DNA of 64,000 nucleotides from the NCBI GenBank assembly GCA_963806955.1, contig CAWDZG010000002.1, positions 124,001-188,000 on the forward strand, given 5' to 3'. The notes under the pieces were generated by a model, which had not been told where the DNA came from, made no database searches, and saw only the letters and a list, made by a program, of their open reading frames with translations. Positions 1 through 10,670 of the stretch are shown here, piece after piece; the first letter of the stretch is position 1, and each line of letters opens with the position of its first letter. The DNA is from Gaiellasilicea sp963806955. GTDB lineage: Bacteria; Actinomycetota; Thermoleophilia; Gaiellales; Gaiellaceae. The translations under genes and the position numbers were made by a program.

Positions 1-1492
<1,492 letters not shown>

Positions 1493-1496
<4 letters not shown>

Positions 1497-2101
1497 GCGC
1501 TCGCGCGGCGGGCACGCAGGTGCCGCACGACCTCGATCACGACCGTGACGGCGACAGCGATCCCGAAGGCCAGCAGGAGGCCCTTCCACGGCTGCTCCTC
1601 GAACGTCTTCCCGCCGAAGTAGCCGAGCATGACCGTGTAGGTGCCCCAGATCACGCCGGCAATCGCGTCGAAGAGGAGGAACCGCCGCCAGGGGAACGTC
1701 TCGACGAAGCCCGCGGTGAACGTGGTCGCAGTGCGGCCGCCGGGAATGAAGCGGGCGACGACGATCAGGTAGCCCCCGCGCTCGTCGAGCATCCGTTGCG
1801 CCCATTTCAGCCGTTTCTGCGACTTCTCGCCGGAGAAGAACCGCCGCTCGACCCGGGCGCCGAGGAAGTGCCCGATCCCGAACGAGATGTTGTCGCCGAC
1901 GAACGCCCCGAAGGCCGCACAGGCGATCACGAGCTCGACCGAAAGCTTGCCGGACCCGGCGAGGACGCCCGCGGCGATCGCGGTCGCCTCGCTCGGCACG
2001 AGCGGAAAGAACGCGTCGATCGCAGCGATCGCGAAGACGATCAGATAGCTCCAGTTCGACCCGGAGACGGCGTCAACGATCGACTGGAACACTTCGGCCA
2101 T
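1493..2101 (-). CDS. DedA family (SNARE-associated/VTT domain) inner-membrane protein
   Basis: A 202-residue membrane protein of the DedA/VTT family, whose members are linked to undecaprenyl-phosphate or phospholipid flipping and envelope homeostasis. Typical features are visible: the N-terminal hydrophobic segment with FFPLVPSEAT, the GDNISFGIGHFLG segment, the conserved RFIPGGRTATTFTAG motif with its Arg and Gly residues, and a hydrophobic C-terminal helix ending in a basic tail. The start at 2101 (MAEVFQ) fits the family N-terminus; longer upstream reading into the divergent CoA-transferase is not supported. Its stop overlaps the start of the SDR gene downstream. Confidence 0.88.
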
Positions 2102-2135
2102 CCTCGCAGACGCGGTGTCGCGATGATGCAGCCCC

Positions 2136-3317
2136 ATGTCCTTCTCGCCTCTCGCCGGTATCCGCGTGCTCGACCTGACGAGCTCGCTCGCCGGCCCCAC
2201 CGCGACCGAGATCCTGGGGGCACTCGGCGCCGACGTGGTCAAGATCGAGCATCCCGGCCGCGGCGACGAGGCACGCGACTGGGGCCCGCGCTTCTTCGAG
2301 GGAGGCAGCGTCATGTTCTTCTCCGCCAACGCGGGGAAGCGCTCGCTCGCCCTCGACCTCAAGTCGCCGCAGGGACTCGAGGTGCTGCTGCGACTGGCCG
2401 ACGGTGCCGACGTCGCCGTCCAGAGCCTCCGGCCCGGAACGGCGGAGCGGCTCGGCTTCGGCCCCGACGCGCTGCGCGCCCGCAACCCGAAGCTCGTCTA
2501 CGCGACGATCGGGGCGTTCGGGCGTACCGGGCCGCTTGCGGGCGAGCCCGGCTACGACCCGCTGATGCAGGCTGCGGCCGGGATCATGAGCGTCACGGGC
2601 GAGACCGACGGCCACCCGGTGCGGGTCGGCGTCTCGCTGATCGACATCGGCACCGGCGTCTGGGCCGCGCTCGCGATCGTCGCCGCGCTCCACGAGGGCC
2701 AGGGGCGCACCCTCGACCTCTCGCTCTACGAGACGGCGCTGTCGCTCGTCCCCTACCAGCTCGCGGACGTGCTCTCCGGCGGCATGCCCGCCGGCCGGCA
2801 CGGCTCCGCGTTCCCGCTGATCGTCCCCTACCAGGTGTTCGCGACCGCGGACGGCGAGCTGATGATCGTCGCCGCCAACGACCGGCTCTATGCGGCGTTC
2901 TGCGAGGTGCTCGGCGTGCGCGAGCTCGCCGCCGACGAGCGCTTCGCGACCAACCCGCTCCGGATCGCGAACCGGGCGGAGCTGATCCCGTTGCTCGAGG
3001 AGAGGATCGCGAGCGAGCCGACGGCCGACCTGCTCGCGCGGCTGCGCGCGGCCGGCGTCCCCGCCTCACCCGTCAACGACCTCGCCGCCGTCGCGCGGGA
3101 CGAGCAGCTGCACGCGACCGGCATCCTGCAGGAGCTCGCGGACCGGGCGCTCGTCTCACCCCCGTTCTCGGCCGACGGCGAGCGCGTTCGCTATCGATCG
3201 GAGCCGCCGCTGCTCGGCGAGCACACCGCCGCCGTCCTCGCGGAGGCCGGCTACGCCGAGGAGGAGATCGCGGCGCTCGCCGACGCGGGCGTCGTCCGCG
3301 CGAGCCCCGCCAAGTAA
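2136..3317 (+). CDS. CaiB/BaiF (class III) CoA-transferase
   Basis: A 393-residue cytoplasmic class III CoA-transferase moving CoA between acyl donors and carboxylic acids. The N-terminus LAGIRVLDLTSSLAGP is the family hallmark. It is followed by VKIEHPGRGDEAR, the NAGKRSLALDLKSPQG segment and ATIGAFGRTGP; the conserved catalytic Asp is probably in GYDPLMQAA. The substrate is not readable from sequence. A 3-hydroxy-3-methylglutaryl-CoA lyase-like gene lies just downstream on the other strand, so a C5/C6 dicarboxylate route is possible (inference). The TAA stop sits inside a palindromic repeat, giving a C-terminus PAK. The start is divergent from dedA with little space between. Confidence 0.88.
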   Translation: MSFSPLAGIRVLDLTSSLAGPTATEILGALGADVVKIEHPGRGDEARDWGPRFFEGGSVMFFSANAGKRSLALDLKSPQGLEVLLRLADGADVAVQSLRPGTAERLGFGPDALRARNPKLVYATIGAFGRTGPLAGEPGYDPLMQAAAGIMSVTGETDGHPVRVGVSLIDIGTGVWAALAIVAALHEGQGRTLDLSLYETALSLVPYQLADVLSGGMPAGRHGSAFPLIVPYQVFATADGELMIVAANDRLYAAFCEVLGVRELAADERFATNPLRIANRAELIPLLEERIASEPTADLLARLRAAGVPASPVNDLAAVARDEQLHATGILQELADRALVSPPFSADGERVRYRSEPPLLGEHTAAVLAEAGYAEEEIAALADAGVVRASPAK

Positions 3318-3393
3318 CAGTCTGTTACGAGGAAGGAACGGCCGCTCCGCCGCACCCGGCGGAGGTGCGCCAAGTAACAGTCTGTTACTTGGC
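3309..3393. repeat. Paired palindromic repeats between convergent genes, carrying both stop codons (probable bidirectional terminator)
   Basis: Two same-orientation copies of a short palindrome lie about 60 bp apart. Copy 1 is at 3309-3328 and copy 2 at 3369-3393. Copy 2 is a perfect 11-bp inverted repeat (arm GCCAAGTAACA, spacer GTC). Copy 1 keeps the left arm but only six bases of the right arm. Between them is an 8-bp GC hairpin (CTCCGCCG/CGGCGGAG). The CoA-transferase TAA is inside copy 1 and the lyase TAA, read from the other strand, is inside copy 2. Both proteins therefore end in Pro-Ala-Lys. Likely a transcription-termination or mRNA-end element. Confidence 0.75.
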
Positions 3394-4260
3394 CGGGAAT
3401 GGGCTCGTGCGATGGACGCGGCCGGGGAGCTCTCGGCCGAGCAACTCGGACAGCCAACGGGCGACGGCCGAGAGCGCGTCGAGGTCGACGCCGGTCTCCA
3501 CCCGCTCGCGGTCGAGCAGGTAGAGCACGTCCTCGGTCGCGACGTTCCCGGTCGCCTGCGGCGCGAACGGGCAGCCGCCGAGCCCGCCGACCGAGGCGTC
3601 GAGCACGGTCGCTCCCGCCTCGACCGCCGCCCAGGCGTTCGCGACGCCGGTGTGGCGGGTGTCGTGGAAGTGACCGCCGACGGGAACGCCGAGGATGGCG
3701 GTTCGCTCGACCAGCCGGGCGACAGGACGCGGCGTCGCGACGCCGATCGTGTCGGCGAGCACGACCTCCCCGGCGCCGGCAGCGACGAGCCGCTCGGCGA
3801 GATCAGCGACGACGCCCGGGTCGACCTCGCCCTCGAACGGGCAGCCGAACGCGACGCTGATCGTCGCCGTCGTCGGCCGGTCGGCGAGGCCGAGGATGCG
3901 CTCGACCCGCGCGGCCGCCTCGTCGAGGGAGGCGTTCCCGTTCCGCTGGTTGAAGCTCTCGGTGGCGGCGAGGGTGACGTTCACGCGCCCGAGCGGCGTC
4001 GCAGCAAGCCGCTCCCAGCCGCGCTCGTTCAGCACGAGGCCCGAGAGCTCGGCCCCGACGTCGCCGACCGCTTCGACGACCTCCTCGGCGCCGGCCATCT
4101 GCGGCACGCGCTCCGGATTGACGAAGCTGACCGCCTCGACCCGAGGCAGCCCCGCGGCGGCGAGGCGGCGCACGAGCTCGGCGCGCACCTCGGGCGCCTG
4201 GATCTCAGGCTCGTTCTGGAGCCCGTCCCGCGGCCCCACATCGCAGAGCGTGACCTGCAC
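3385..4260 (-). CDS. Hydroxymethylglutaryl-CoA lyase family protein
   Basis: A 291-residue HMG-CoA-lyase-like TIM-barrel enzyme (DRE-TIM metallolyase) that cleaves 3-hydroxy-3-methylglutaryl-CoA or a related 3-hydroxyacyl-CoA to acetyl-CoA plus a ketoacid. Visible motifs: DVGPRDGLQNE near the N-terminus (metal and substrate Arg-Asp), GCPFEGEV, ADTIGVATP, the metal-binding FHDTRHTG, and the GGLGGCPFAPQATGNVATED loop with the catalytic Cys. Length is normal for the family (about 300). It is 9 bp from the upstream FtsX gene stop, so probably the last gene of that operon, and faces a CoA-transferase that could supply its CoA substrate (inference). The stop is inside a palindromic repeat. Confidence 0.9.
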   Translation of the reverse strand: MQVTLCDVGPRDGLQNEPEIQAPEVRAELVRRLAAAGLPRVEAVSFVNPERVPQMAGAEEVVEAVGDVGAELSGLVLNERGWERLAATPLGRVNVTLAATESFNQRNGNASLDEAAARVERILGLADRPTTATISVAFGCPFEGEVDPGVVADLAERLVAAGAGEVVLADTIGVATPRPVARLVERTAILGVPVGGHFHDTRHTGVANAWAAVEAGATVLDASVGGLGGCPFAPQATGNVATEDVLYLLDRERVETGVDLDALSAVARWLSELLGRELPGRVHRTSPFPAK

Positions 4261-4269
4261 GGCGCGAGG

Positions 4270-6825
4270 CTACTCGTACTGGAGCGCCCGGAGCGGGTCG
4301 AGCTTCGCCGCCCGCCGGGCCGGGAAGATCGCCGCGAGGACGCCGACGACGACCGTCGCGACCGCGAAGATGATGATCTGGGCCGTCGGGAGCGTGAACT
4401 CGATGAAGTCGACCCGGGCGATCAGGAGCCCGCCGAGCACGAGCCCGAGCACGATCCCGAGCACGCCGCCGATCAGGGCGGTGATCACGCTCTCGGCGCG
4501 GATCATCCGGCGCACCTGGCGCCGCGTCATCCCGATCGCGCGCAGCATCCCGAGCTCGCGGGTGCGCTCGAAGACGGTGAGGACGAGCGTGTTCACGATC
4601 CCGAAGAGGCTCACGATCACCGAGAGCGCGAGCAGGACGTAGAGGATGTTGAGGATCCCGGAGAGGCCGCTGATCTGGTTGTCGACGAACTCGTCGCGCG
4701 TCTGCGACTTCGCGTTCGGGAAGTCCGCCAGCGCCGCCTCGAGCGCGGCGGTGTTCGCCTCGGTGACGTCGCCCTCCATCTGGACGAAGGTGTAGAGGTT
4801 GCGCGGCGACTCGTACTCCTGGTCGAAGCGCTCGGCCGAGAACGTCACGTTCCCGAACGGGGAGCCGCCGGCGGGCGGCTCGAAGATGCCCTTGACGACG
4901 AGCTGCAGCGTCTCGCCGGAGGGGACCTGCACCTCGAGCGGCGAGCCGACGCGGAGGTCGTGGTCGTCGGCGTAGTCGTCGGGGACGAAGGCGCCGTCCG
5001 AGCCGAGCTCGCGCAGCACGTCCTGCGAGCCGTCCTTCCACTCGAGCGTGAGCACGTCGGCCGCCTGCCGGTCGACGGCCGTGACGAACTCGGTCGAGTC
5101 GAAGATGCGGGCCTCACCGGTGCGCGTGCTCCCGATCGCCTCGATCCCGGGCGCGTTCGCCGCCGCCTCCGCCGCGTCGACCGGGATCGGCGAGAAGTTG
5201 TTCTGCGCCGTGATCGCGTAGTCGGAGGTGAAGAGGTCGTCGACAGCGCTGCGGAACGTGGTCGTGATCCCGGCGGCGAGCGTCGCCACGAGCGTGACGA
5301 GCGCGAGCCCGATCATCAGCGCGGCGGCGGTCGACGCGGTCCGCTGCGGGTTGCGGCGCGCGTTGTCGCGCGCGAGCTTCCCCGCCGCGCCGCCGATCCG
5401 CGCGGAGGGCCCACCCAGCAGCGACGCGAGTGGCCGCACGAGCCGGGCCGAGAAGAGGGCGACGCCGACGAAGATCAGCAGCGCGCCGAGACCCATCCAG
5501 AGCAGGATCTGGGTCGTGCCGAGCCCGCCGCCGAAGAGGCCGTAGAGGAGCGCGGCGAAGCCGGCCGCGATCGTGACCAGCGAGCCGGGCGTGCGGAAGC
5601 GGGCGAAGCGCGACTCGGGCAGCGTCGCCCCCTCGCGCACCGCCGCGATCGGCGGCACCCGCGTGGCGCGGAACGCGGGGCGCAGGCTCGCCGCGAGCGT
5701 GACGAGGATCCCGACGAGCAGCGAGACGACGATCGTCCGCGTCTCCAGGATCAGCCCCTGGTTCGGGAGCGTGAAGCCGACGACGTCGAAGAGGTTGAAG
5801 AGGCCCTTCGCGAGCAGGAGGCCCGAGCCGAGGCCGATCACCGACGCGACCGCGCCGACCACGAGCGCCTCGACCACGATCGAGCCGAGCACCTGGCGGC
5901 GCGAGCCGCCGAGCGTCCGGATCGTCGCGAACTCGCGCGTCCGCTGGGCGATCGTGATCGAGAGCGAGTTCGCGATCACGAAGCTGCCGACGAAGAGCGC
6001 GATCCCGGCGAACGCGAGCAGGAAGCCCTGCAGAAAGGTGATGAACTCGTTCGTCTCGGCTGCGTCCTCCTCGGCCTGCTCGGAGGCGAGCCGCACCTGG
6101 GTGCCCTCGGGGATGACCTCCTCCAGCCGGCTGACGAGGTCGGCGTCGGCGGTGCCCGGCTCCGCGGCGATCGCGATCTCGTCCAGGCTGCCCTCCTTGT
6201 CGAAGAGCCGCTGCGCCGTCGCGAGGTCGAAGCCGGCGAGCGTCGCGCCGCCGATCGTCGAGACGGAGCCGAAGGTGACGATCCCGGAGATGCGGAGCCG
6301 CTCGACGGGGCCGACGGCCTGGACGCCGACCTCCTGGCCGAGCGTGAAGTTCTCCTTCTCGGCCATCGCCTGGTCGACGACGACCTCGCCCGCGCCGGGC
6401 CAGTCGCCGGAGACGAGCGTGAGCGGGTTGAAGGGCGAGTCGCCCTCGGAGATGGAGAAACCGAGGTTCGGGGCGCCGCCGTAGACGATCGCCTTGCCGT
6501 CGTCGCCGATCAGCTGCGCCTCGCCGTCGACGCTCCCCTCGGCCGCGCCGACGCCGTCTACCTGGCGCACCCGCTCGAGCAGGGACACGTCGAAGGTCGG
6601 GTCGGAGGCGCCGCTGCCCTCGGAGAGGTCGAAGGCCGACCGACCGGTGATCACCGCAGTCGAGCCCTGGCGGACGTCGGTGAAGATCGAGTCGAACGCC
6701 TTGTCGATCGAGTCCGTGAGCACGTACGTGCCGCTCACCATCGCGACGCCGAGCACGATCGCGAAGGCCGTGAGCGCGGTGCGCAGCTTGCGCCCGAGCA
6801 ACCCCTTGAGGGCGAACTTGGTCAC
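4270..6825 (-). CDS. ABC transporter permease with two FtsX domains (MacB/LolE-like)
   Basis: An 851-residue type VII ABC permease. Residues 1-40 (LRTALTAFAIVLGVAMVSG) form the first membrane helix, followed by a large extracytoplasmic MacB_PCD-like domain. A three-helix FtsX domain follows (FLLAFAGIALFVGSFVIANSL, then EFATIRTLGGSRRQVLGSI), two more helices, a second extracytoplasmic domain, and a second FtsX domain near the C-terminus (RTRELGMLRAIGMTRRQVRRMI). This double layout is usual for actinobacterial exporters acting on lipoproteins, lipids or peptides at the outer face. Its ATG overlaps the stop of the upstream ATPase gene, so the two make one transporter. Cargo cannot be assigned. 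Confidence 0.92.
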   Translation of the reverse strand: MTKFALKGLLGRKLRTALTAFAIVLGVAMVSGTYVLTDSIDKAFDSIFTDVRQGSTAVITGRSAFDLSEGSGASDPTFDVSLLERVRQVDGVGAAEGSVDGEAQLIGDDGKAIVYGGAPNLGFSISEGDSPFNPLTLVSGDWPGAGEVVVDQAMAEKENFTLGQEVGVQAVGPVERLRISGIVTFGSVSTIGGATLAGFDLATAQRLFDKEGSLDEIAIAAEPGTADADLVSRLEEVIPEGTQVRLASEQAEEDAAETNEFITFLQGFLLAFAGIALFVGSFVIANSLSITIAQRTREFATIRTLGGSRRQVLGSIVVEALVVGAVASVIGLGSGLLLAKGLFNLFDVVGFTLPNQGLILETRTIVVSLLVGILVTLAASLRPAFRATRVPPIAAVREGATLPESRFARFRTPGSLVTIAAGFAALLYGLFGGGLGTTQILLWMGLGALLIFVGVALFSARLVRPLASLLGGPSARIGGAAGKLARDNARRNPQRTASTAAALMIGLALVTLVATLAAGITTTFRSAVDDLFTSDYAITAQNNFSPIPVDAAEAAANAPGIEAIGSTRTGEARIFDSTEFVTAVDRQAADVLTLEWKDGSQDVLRELGSDGAFVPDDYADDHDLRVGSPLEVQVPSGETLQLVVKGIFEPPAGGSPFGNVTFSAERFDQEYESPRNLYTFVQMEGDVTEANTAALEAALADFPNAKSQTRDEFVDNQISGLSGILNILYVLLALSVIVSLFGIVNTLVLTVFERTRELGMLRAIGMTRRQVRRMIRAESVITALIGGVLGIVLGLVLGGLLIARVDFIEFTLPTAQIIIFAVATVVVGVLAAIFPARRAAKLDPLRALQYE

Positions 6826-7565
6826 GTCGCGGCGATCTCGCTCAGCGTTGCGAGCACCTCCGCCTGGGTCGCGCCGGGGAGGTCGCGGACGATCTGACCG
6901 TCGGCGAGAAAGAGAATCCGGTCGGCGATCGCGGCCGCGCGCGGCTCGTGCGTCACCATCACCGTCGTCTGCCCGTAGGAGTCGACCGAGTCGCGCAGCA
7001 GGGTCAGGATCTCGGTGCCGGTGGCCGAGTCGAGGTTGCCCGTCGGCTCGTCGGCGAACAGGACCGTCGGCCGGGAGACGAGCGCCCGTGCGATCGCGAC
7101 CCGCTGCTGCTGGCCGCCGGAGAGCTCGGAGGGCCGGTGGTGGAGCCGGTCGGCAAGACCGACCTTCGAGATCAGGTCGCGGAAGAAATCCGGGTCGGCC
7201 TTCTCGCCGGCGATCGAGAGCGGCAGGGTGATGTTCTCCTCGGCGGTCAGCATCGGCAGCAGGTTGAAGAACTGGAAGACGAAGCCGATGTGGCGCCGCC
7301 GCAGCTTCGTCAGGTCGGCATCCTTGAGCCGCGTGATCTCGGTGCCCGAGATCTCGACCGTGCCGGCCGTGGGCTTGTCGAGCCCGGCGAGGATGTGCAT
7401 CAGCGTCGACTTGCCCGAGCCCGACGGCCCCATCACCGCGGTGAGCTGCCCCTGCCCGACGTCGAGAGAGACACCACGCAGGGCATCGACTGCCGTGTCG
7501 CCTTCGCCGTAGCGGCGCGACACCTCGTGGGCGACGACGACGGCACCCGGCTTTCCGTTCTCCAT
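6822..7565 (-). CDS. ABC transporter ATP-binding protein (LolD/MacB type)
   Basis: A 247-residue ATPase partner of the FtsX permease. Walker A GPSGSGKST, Q-loop VFQFFNLLPML, signature LSGGQQQRVAIARAL, Walker B VLFADEPTGNLDS and the H-loop VTHEP are all intact, and the GNLDS variant is typical of the LolD/MacB group. A strong GGGGAGG sits just before the ATG. The gene overlaps the permease by 4 bp (ATGA), so the two should be made together. It lies 34 bp after the polyamine operon on the same strand and could receive read-through from it. Confidence 0.95.
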   Translation of the reverse strand: MENGKPGAVVVAHEVSRRYGEGDTAVDALRGVSLDVGQGQLTAVMGPSGSGKSTLMHILAGLDKPTAGTVEISGTEITRLKDADLTKLRRRHIGFVFQFFNLLPMLTAEENITLPLSIAGEKADPDFFRDLISKVGLADRLHHRPSELSGGQQQRVAIARALVSRPTVLFADEPTGNLDSATGTEILTLLRDSVDSYGQTTVMVTHEPRAAAIADRILFLADGQIVRDLPGATQAEVLATLSEIAAT

Positions 7566-7599
7566 GTTCCTCCCCTCGGCGGCGTTCCTCCGACCCTAC

Positions 7600-9018
7600 C
7601 TAGGCGGCGTGCATCCGCCGACCGGCTTCCTCGAGCACGTCGTGGAGGATGCCCGTCATCTCGTCGAACTCGGCCTGCCCGGCGACGAGCGGCGGCGAGA
7701 TCTGGATCACCGGGTCGCCGCGGTCGTCGGCCCGGCAGATCAGGCCGCGCTCGAAGAGGGCCGGCGAGAGGAAGCCGCGCAGCAGCGTCTCGCACTCGTC
7801 GTCGTCGAACGTCTCACGGGTCTCCTTGTCCTTGACCAGCTCGATCGCGTAGAAGTAGCCCGTCCCTCGCACGTCGCCGACGATCGGCAGGTCGAGCAGC
7901 GTCTCGAGCGTGGCGCGGAACGCCCCCTCGTTCCCGAGGACGCGCTCCATGATCCCCTCGCGCTTCATGATCTCGATGTTCTTCAGCGCGATCGCGGACA
8001 TGACCGGATGGCCGCCGAACGTGATCCCGTGCGCGTACATCGACGAGTCGTCGAGGAACGGCGCCATCACCTTGTCGGTGGCGAGCACCGCGCCGATCGC
8101 GGCGTAGGAGGACGAGAGCCCCTTCGCGCAGCAGACGATGTCGGGCCGGATGTCGTAGCGCTCGGACGCGAACCAGTGGCCGACGCGGCCGAAGGCGGTG
8201 ATCACCTCGTCGGCCGAGAGCAGGATGTCGTACCGGTCGCAGAGCGCGCGGACGCCGTGCCAGTAGCCGGCCGGCGGCGTGAACGCGCCGCCCGCGTTCT
8301 GGACGGGCTCCATGTGCACCAGGCAGACCGTCTCGGGGCCCATCGCGAGAATCGCCTCCTCGAGGTCCTCGAGCAGCATCGCGGTGAACTCCGCCTCGGT
8401 CTCGTCGGGCGGCCGGTGGTAGCGGTTCGTGTTCTTGACGTGGCGCACCTCCGGCACGAGCGGCTCGAACGTCGCCCGCAGCGCCGGGATCCCGTTGATC
8501 GAGAGCGCGCCCATCGTCGTGCCGTGGTAGGCGATCTGGCGCGCGATCGCCTTGTACTTCTGCGGCGGCGGCGCGCCGATGCGCTCGTCGTGCCGTGTCT
8601 CGCCGGCCGGCACCCGCTTGCCGCCGCGGGCGAGGAAGTACTGCCGCGCGAGCTTCCACGCCGACTCGACGGCCTCGGAGCCGCCGGAGACGAAGAAGGC
8701 GCGGTTGAGATCCCCGGGCGCGAGCGAGGCCAGCTCGGCCGCCAGCTCGATCGCGCGCGGGTGCGCGTACGACCAGTTCGTGTAGAAGGGCAGCTCCTTC
8801 ATCTGCGCGAGCGCCGCCTGCCCGATCTCCTCGCCGTAGCCGTAGCCGAGGTTGACCGAGAACAGGCCGGCGAGCGCGTCGAGGTAGCGCTTGCCGTTCG
8901 CGTCCTCGAGGTAGCAGCCGTCGCCGCGGACGATGATCGGCACCTCGCCGTCGCCGTACCCGCCCATGCGGGTGAAGTGCATCCAGAGGTGATCCTTGGC
9001 TGCTTGCTGGAGGTTCAC
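7600..9018 (-). CDS. Class III (omega) aminotransferase, probably polyamine/omega-amino acid
   Basis: A 472-residue PLP-dependent fold-type I aminotransferase. The N-terminus IIVRGDGCYLEDANGKRYLD, the cofactor phosphate-binding FFVSGGSEAVESAWKLAR, the EPVQNAGG segment, the Asp in SADEVITAFGR and the Schiff-base Lys in CCAKGLSSSYAAIGA are all present. Close relatives include putrescine/spermidine:pyruvate and beta-alanine:pyruvate transaminases. It starts at GTG overlapping the potC stop (GTGA) and is the last gene of the polyamine transporter operon. This supports a role in transaminating imported putrescine or a downstream amino acid such as GABA (inference). No missing key residues seen. 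Confidence 0.9.
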   Translation of the reverse strand: MNLQQAAKDHLWMHFTRMGGYGDGEVPIIVRGDGCYLEDANGKRYLDALAGLFSVNLGYGYGEEIGQAALAQMKELPFYTNWSYAHPRAIELAAELASLAPGDLNRAFFVSGGSEAVESAWKLARQYFLARGGKRVPAGETRHDERIGAPPPQKYKAIARQIAYHGTTMGALSINGIPALRATFEPLVPEVRHVKNTNRYHRPPDETEAEFTAMLLEDLEEAILAMGPETVCLVHMEPVQNAGGAFTPPAGYWHGVRALCDRYDILLSADEVITAFGRVGHWFASERYDIRPDIVCCAKGLSSSYAAIGAVLATDKVMAPFLDDSSMYAHGITFGGHPVMSAIALKNIEIMKREGIMERVLGNEGAFRATLETLLDLPIVGDVRGTGYFYAIELVKDKETRETFDDDECETLLRGFLSPALFERGLICRADDRGDPVIQISPPLVAGQAEFDEMTGILHDVLEEAGRRMHAA

Positions 9019-9806
9019 GTTGCCCCTTTCGGACGGCGGATCTGCGTGAGGACGTTCAGGAACATCAGGCCGGCCGCGAAGAGGAAGATCATCGTCCCGA
9101 TCACGTTCACCTGCGGCGGCACTCCGACCCGGGCCGCGCCCCAGACGTAGAGGGGGAACGTCACGGTCGAGCCGGCGTTGAAGAGCGTGATCACGAAGTC
9201 GTCGACCGAGAGGGCGAAGGCGAGCAGCGCGCCGGCCGCGATCCCGGGCGCGATCAGCGGCAGCGTCACGCGCACGAACGTGACGAGCGGGTTGGCGCCG
9301 AGGTCCATCGCCGCCTCCTCGAGGTGCCGGTCGAAGCCGACGAGGCGCGCCTTGACCGTGACGACGACGAAGGAGATGTCGAACATCACGTGCGCGATGA
9401 AGATCGTCCAGAAGCCGGTCTGAACACCGACGTTGAGGAAGAGCGCCAGCAGCGACGCACCCATCACGATCTCCGGCGTCGTCATCGGCATGAAGATCAG
9501 GAGATTCGTGACGCCGCGGCCGCGGAAGCCGTACCGCACGAGCGCGAGCGCGATCAGCGTGCCGAGCGCGGTCGCGACGAGCGAGGCGAGCGTGGCGATC
9601 TGGAGGCTCGAGACGATCGCGTCCCGGAGCCCCGGCGGCCCGAACGGGTTCTCCCAGTGACGGAAGGTGAAGCCCGCCCAGGTGTAGTTGAAGCGGCCCG
9701 CCGGGTCGTTGAAGGAGAAGGCGATCACGACCGCGATCGGCAGCATCAGGTAGCCGAACGCGAGCACCGCGTAGCCCGTCAGCAGGTGGCGGCGTACGAA
9801 GCCCAT
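9015..9806 (-). CDS. potC: Spermidine/putrescine ABC transporter permease, PotC-like
   Basis: A 263-residue membrane permease with six predicted helices and the binding-protein-dependent transport signature in EEAAMDLGANPLVTFVRVTLPLIAPGI (EAA loop that contacts the ATPase). The motif SVDDFVITLF near the C-terminus is typical of PotC/PotI. The ATG at 9806 overlaps the potB stop (TGATG), and its stop overlaps the aminotransferase start. It pairs with the PotB-like permease to form the channel of a polyamine importer. Confidence 0.92.
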   Translation of the reverse strand: MGFVRRHLLTGYAVLAFGYLMLPIAVVIAFSFNDPAGRFNYTWAGFTFRHWENPFGPPGLRDAIVSSLQIATLASLVATALGTLIALALVRYGFRGRGVTNLLIFMPMTTPEIVMGASLLALFLNVGVQTGFWTIFIAHVMFDISFVVVTVKARLVGFDRHLEEAAMDLGANPLVTFVRVTLPLIAPGIAAGALLAFALSVDDFVITLFNAGSTVTFPLYVWGAARVGVPPQVNVIGTMIFLFAAGLMFLNVLTQIRRPKGAT

Positions 9807-10663
9807 CAGACGCCCATCCGCTCGGTGCCGAGCACCTTGGTGTAGATCACGATCAGGACGAGGATCGCGGCCATCAGCGTGAACGAGAGCGCCGCGGCCT
9901 GCCCGTAGTCGGTCAGGACGAGGAACTTCGACTGGATCACGTTGCCGATCATCGACTGGCGCGGCGTGCCGAGCAGCTCCGCGTTGATGAAGTCGCCGGC
10001 GGCGGGGATGAACGTCAGCAGCGTGCCCGCGAAGACGCCCGGCAGCGACAGCGGCAGCGTCACGCGCAGGAACGCCTTCGCCTTCGACGCGTAGAGGTCC
10101 TCGGCCGCCTCGATCAGCCGCGCGTCGATCTGCTCCAGCGACACGTAGAGCGGCAGCGCCATGAAGGGCAGGAAGTTGTAGGTGATGCCGGCGACGACCG
10201 CGGTCGAGGTCGCGAGCAGCCGGTCGCCGTCGCCGAGGATGCCGATCGTCTGCAGCGTCGAGACGACGACGCCCGAGTCGGAGAGGATCGTCTGCCACGC
10301 GAGCGTCCGGATCAGGTAGGTGACGAAGAAGGGCGCGATGATCAGCAGCAGGAGCAGGTTCTTCCAGCGCCCGCCGCGGAACGCGATGAAGTAGGCGAGC
10401 GGGTAGCTGACGAGGAGCGCCGCCACCGTCGCGATCCCGGCGTACTCGAGCGAGCGCACGAACTGCTCGTGGTACGTCGAGATCGCGTCCGAGTAGTTCT
10501 CCCAGGCCCACGTGAAGGCGTAGCCGACGTCGAGCGAGCCCGTCTGCAGCGACGTGTTCGCGAGGTAGTACGTCGGCACGACGAAGAACAGGGCGAGCCA
10601 CGCCAGGCCCGGCGCGAGCAGCAGGTACGGGATCGCCCCGCGGTGACGGTGCAGCCAGTCCAT
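9806..10663 (-). CDS. potB: Spermidine/putrescine ABC transporter permease, PotB-like
   Basis: A 285-residue permease beginning with a hydrophobic helix (PYLLLAPGLAWLALFFVVPTYY). It has a large loop containing YSDAIST-like PotB sequence and the EAA motif IEAAEDLYASKAKAFLRVTLPLSLPGV. The length and SLEQIDARLIEAAEDL region match PotB/PotH proteins. It starts 7 bp after the potD stop and shares a one-base overlap with potC. Together with PotA, PotD and PotC this gives a complete ABC polyamine importer. Confidence 0.92.
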   Translation of the reverse strand: MDWLHRHRGAIPYLLLAPGLAWLALFFVVPTYYLANTSLQTGSLDVGYAFTWAWENYSDAISTYHEQFVRSLEYAGIATVAALLVSYPLAYFIAFRGGRWKNLLLLLIIAPFFVTYLIRTLAWQTILSDSGVVVSTLQTIGILGDGDRLLATSTAVVAGITYNFLPFMALPLYVSLEQIDARLIEAAEDLYASKAKAFLRVTLPLSLPGVFAGTLLTFIPAAGDFINAELLGTPRQSMIGNVIQSKFLVLTDYGQAAALSFTLMAAILVLIVIYTKVLGTERMGV

Positions 10664-10670
10664 CGCGTCG

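Noticed and set aside
3309..3393. A CRISPR-like array
   Set aside because: Only two palindromic copies, no equal-length spacers, no cas genes; fits a terminator-type repeat.
3412..6897. A very long plus-strand open frame (about 1161 codons) opposite the FtsX permease and lyase genes
   Set aside because: Its composition is Arg/Glu/Asp-rich shadow coding, with no domain; the minus-strand genes beneath it have clear motifs.
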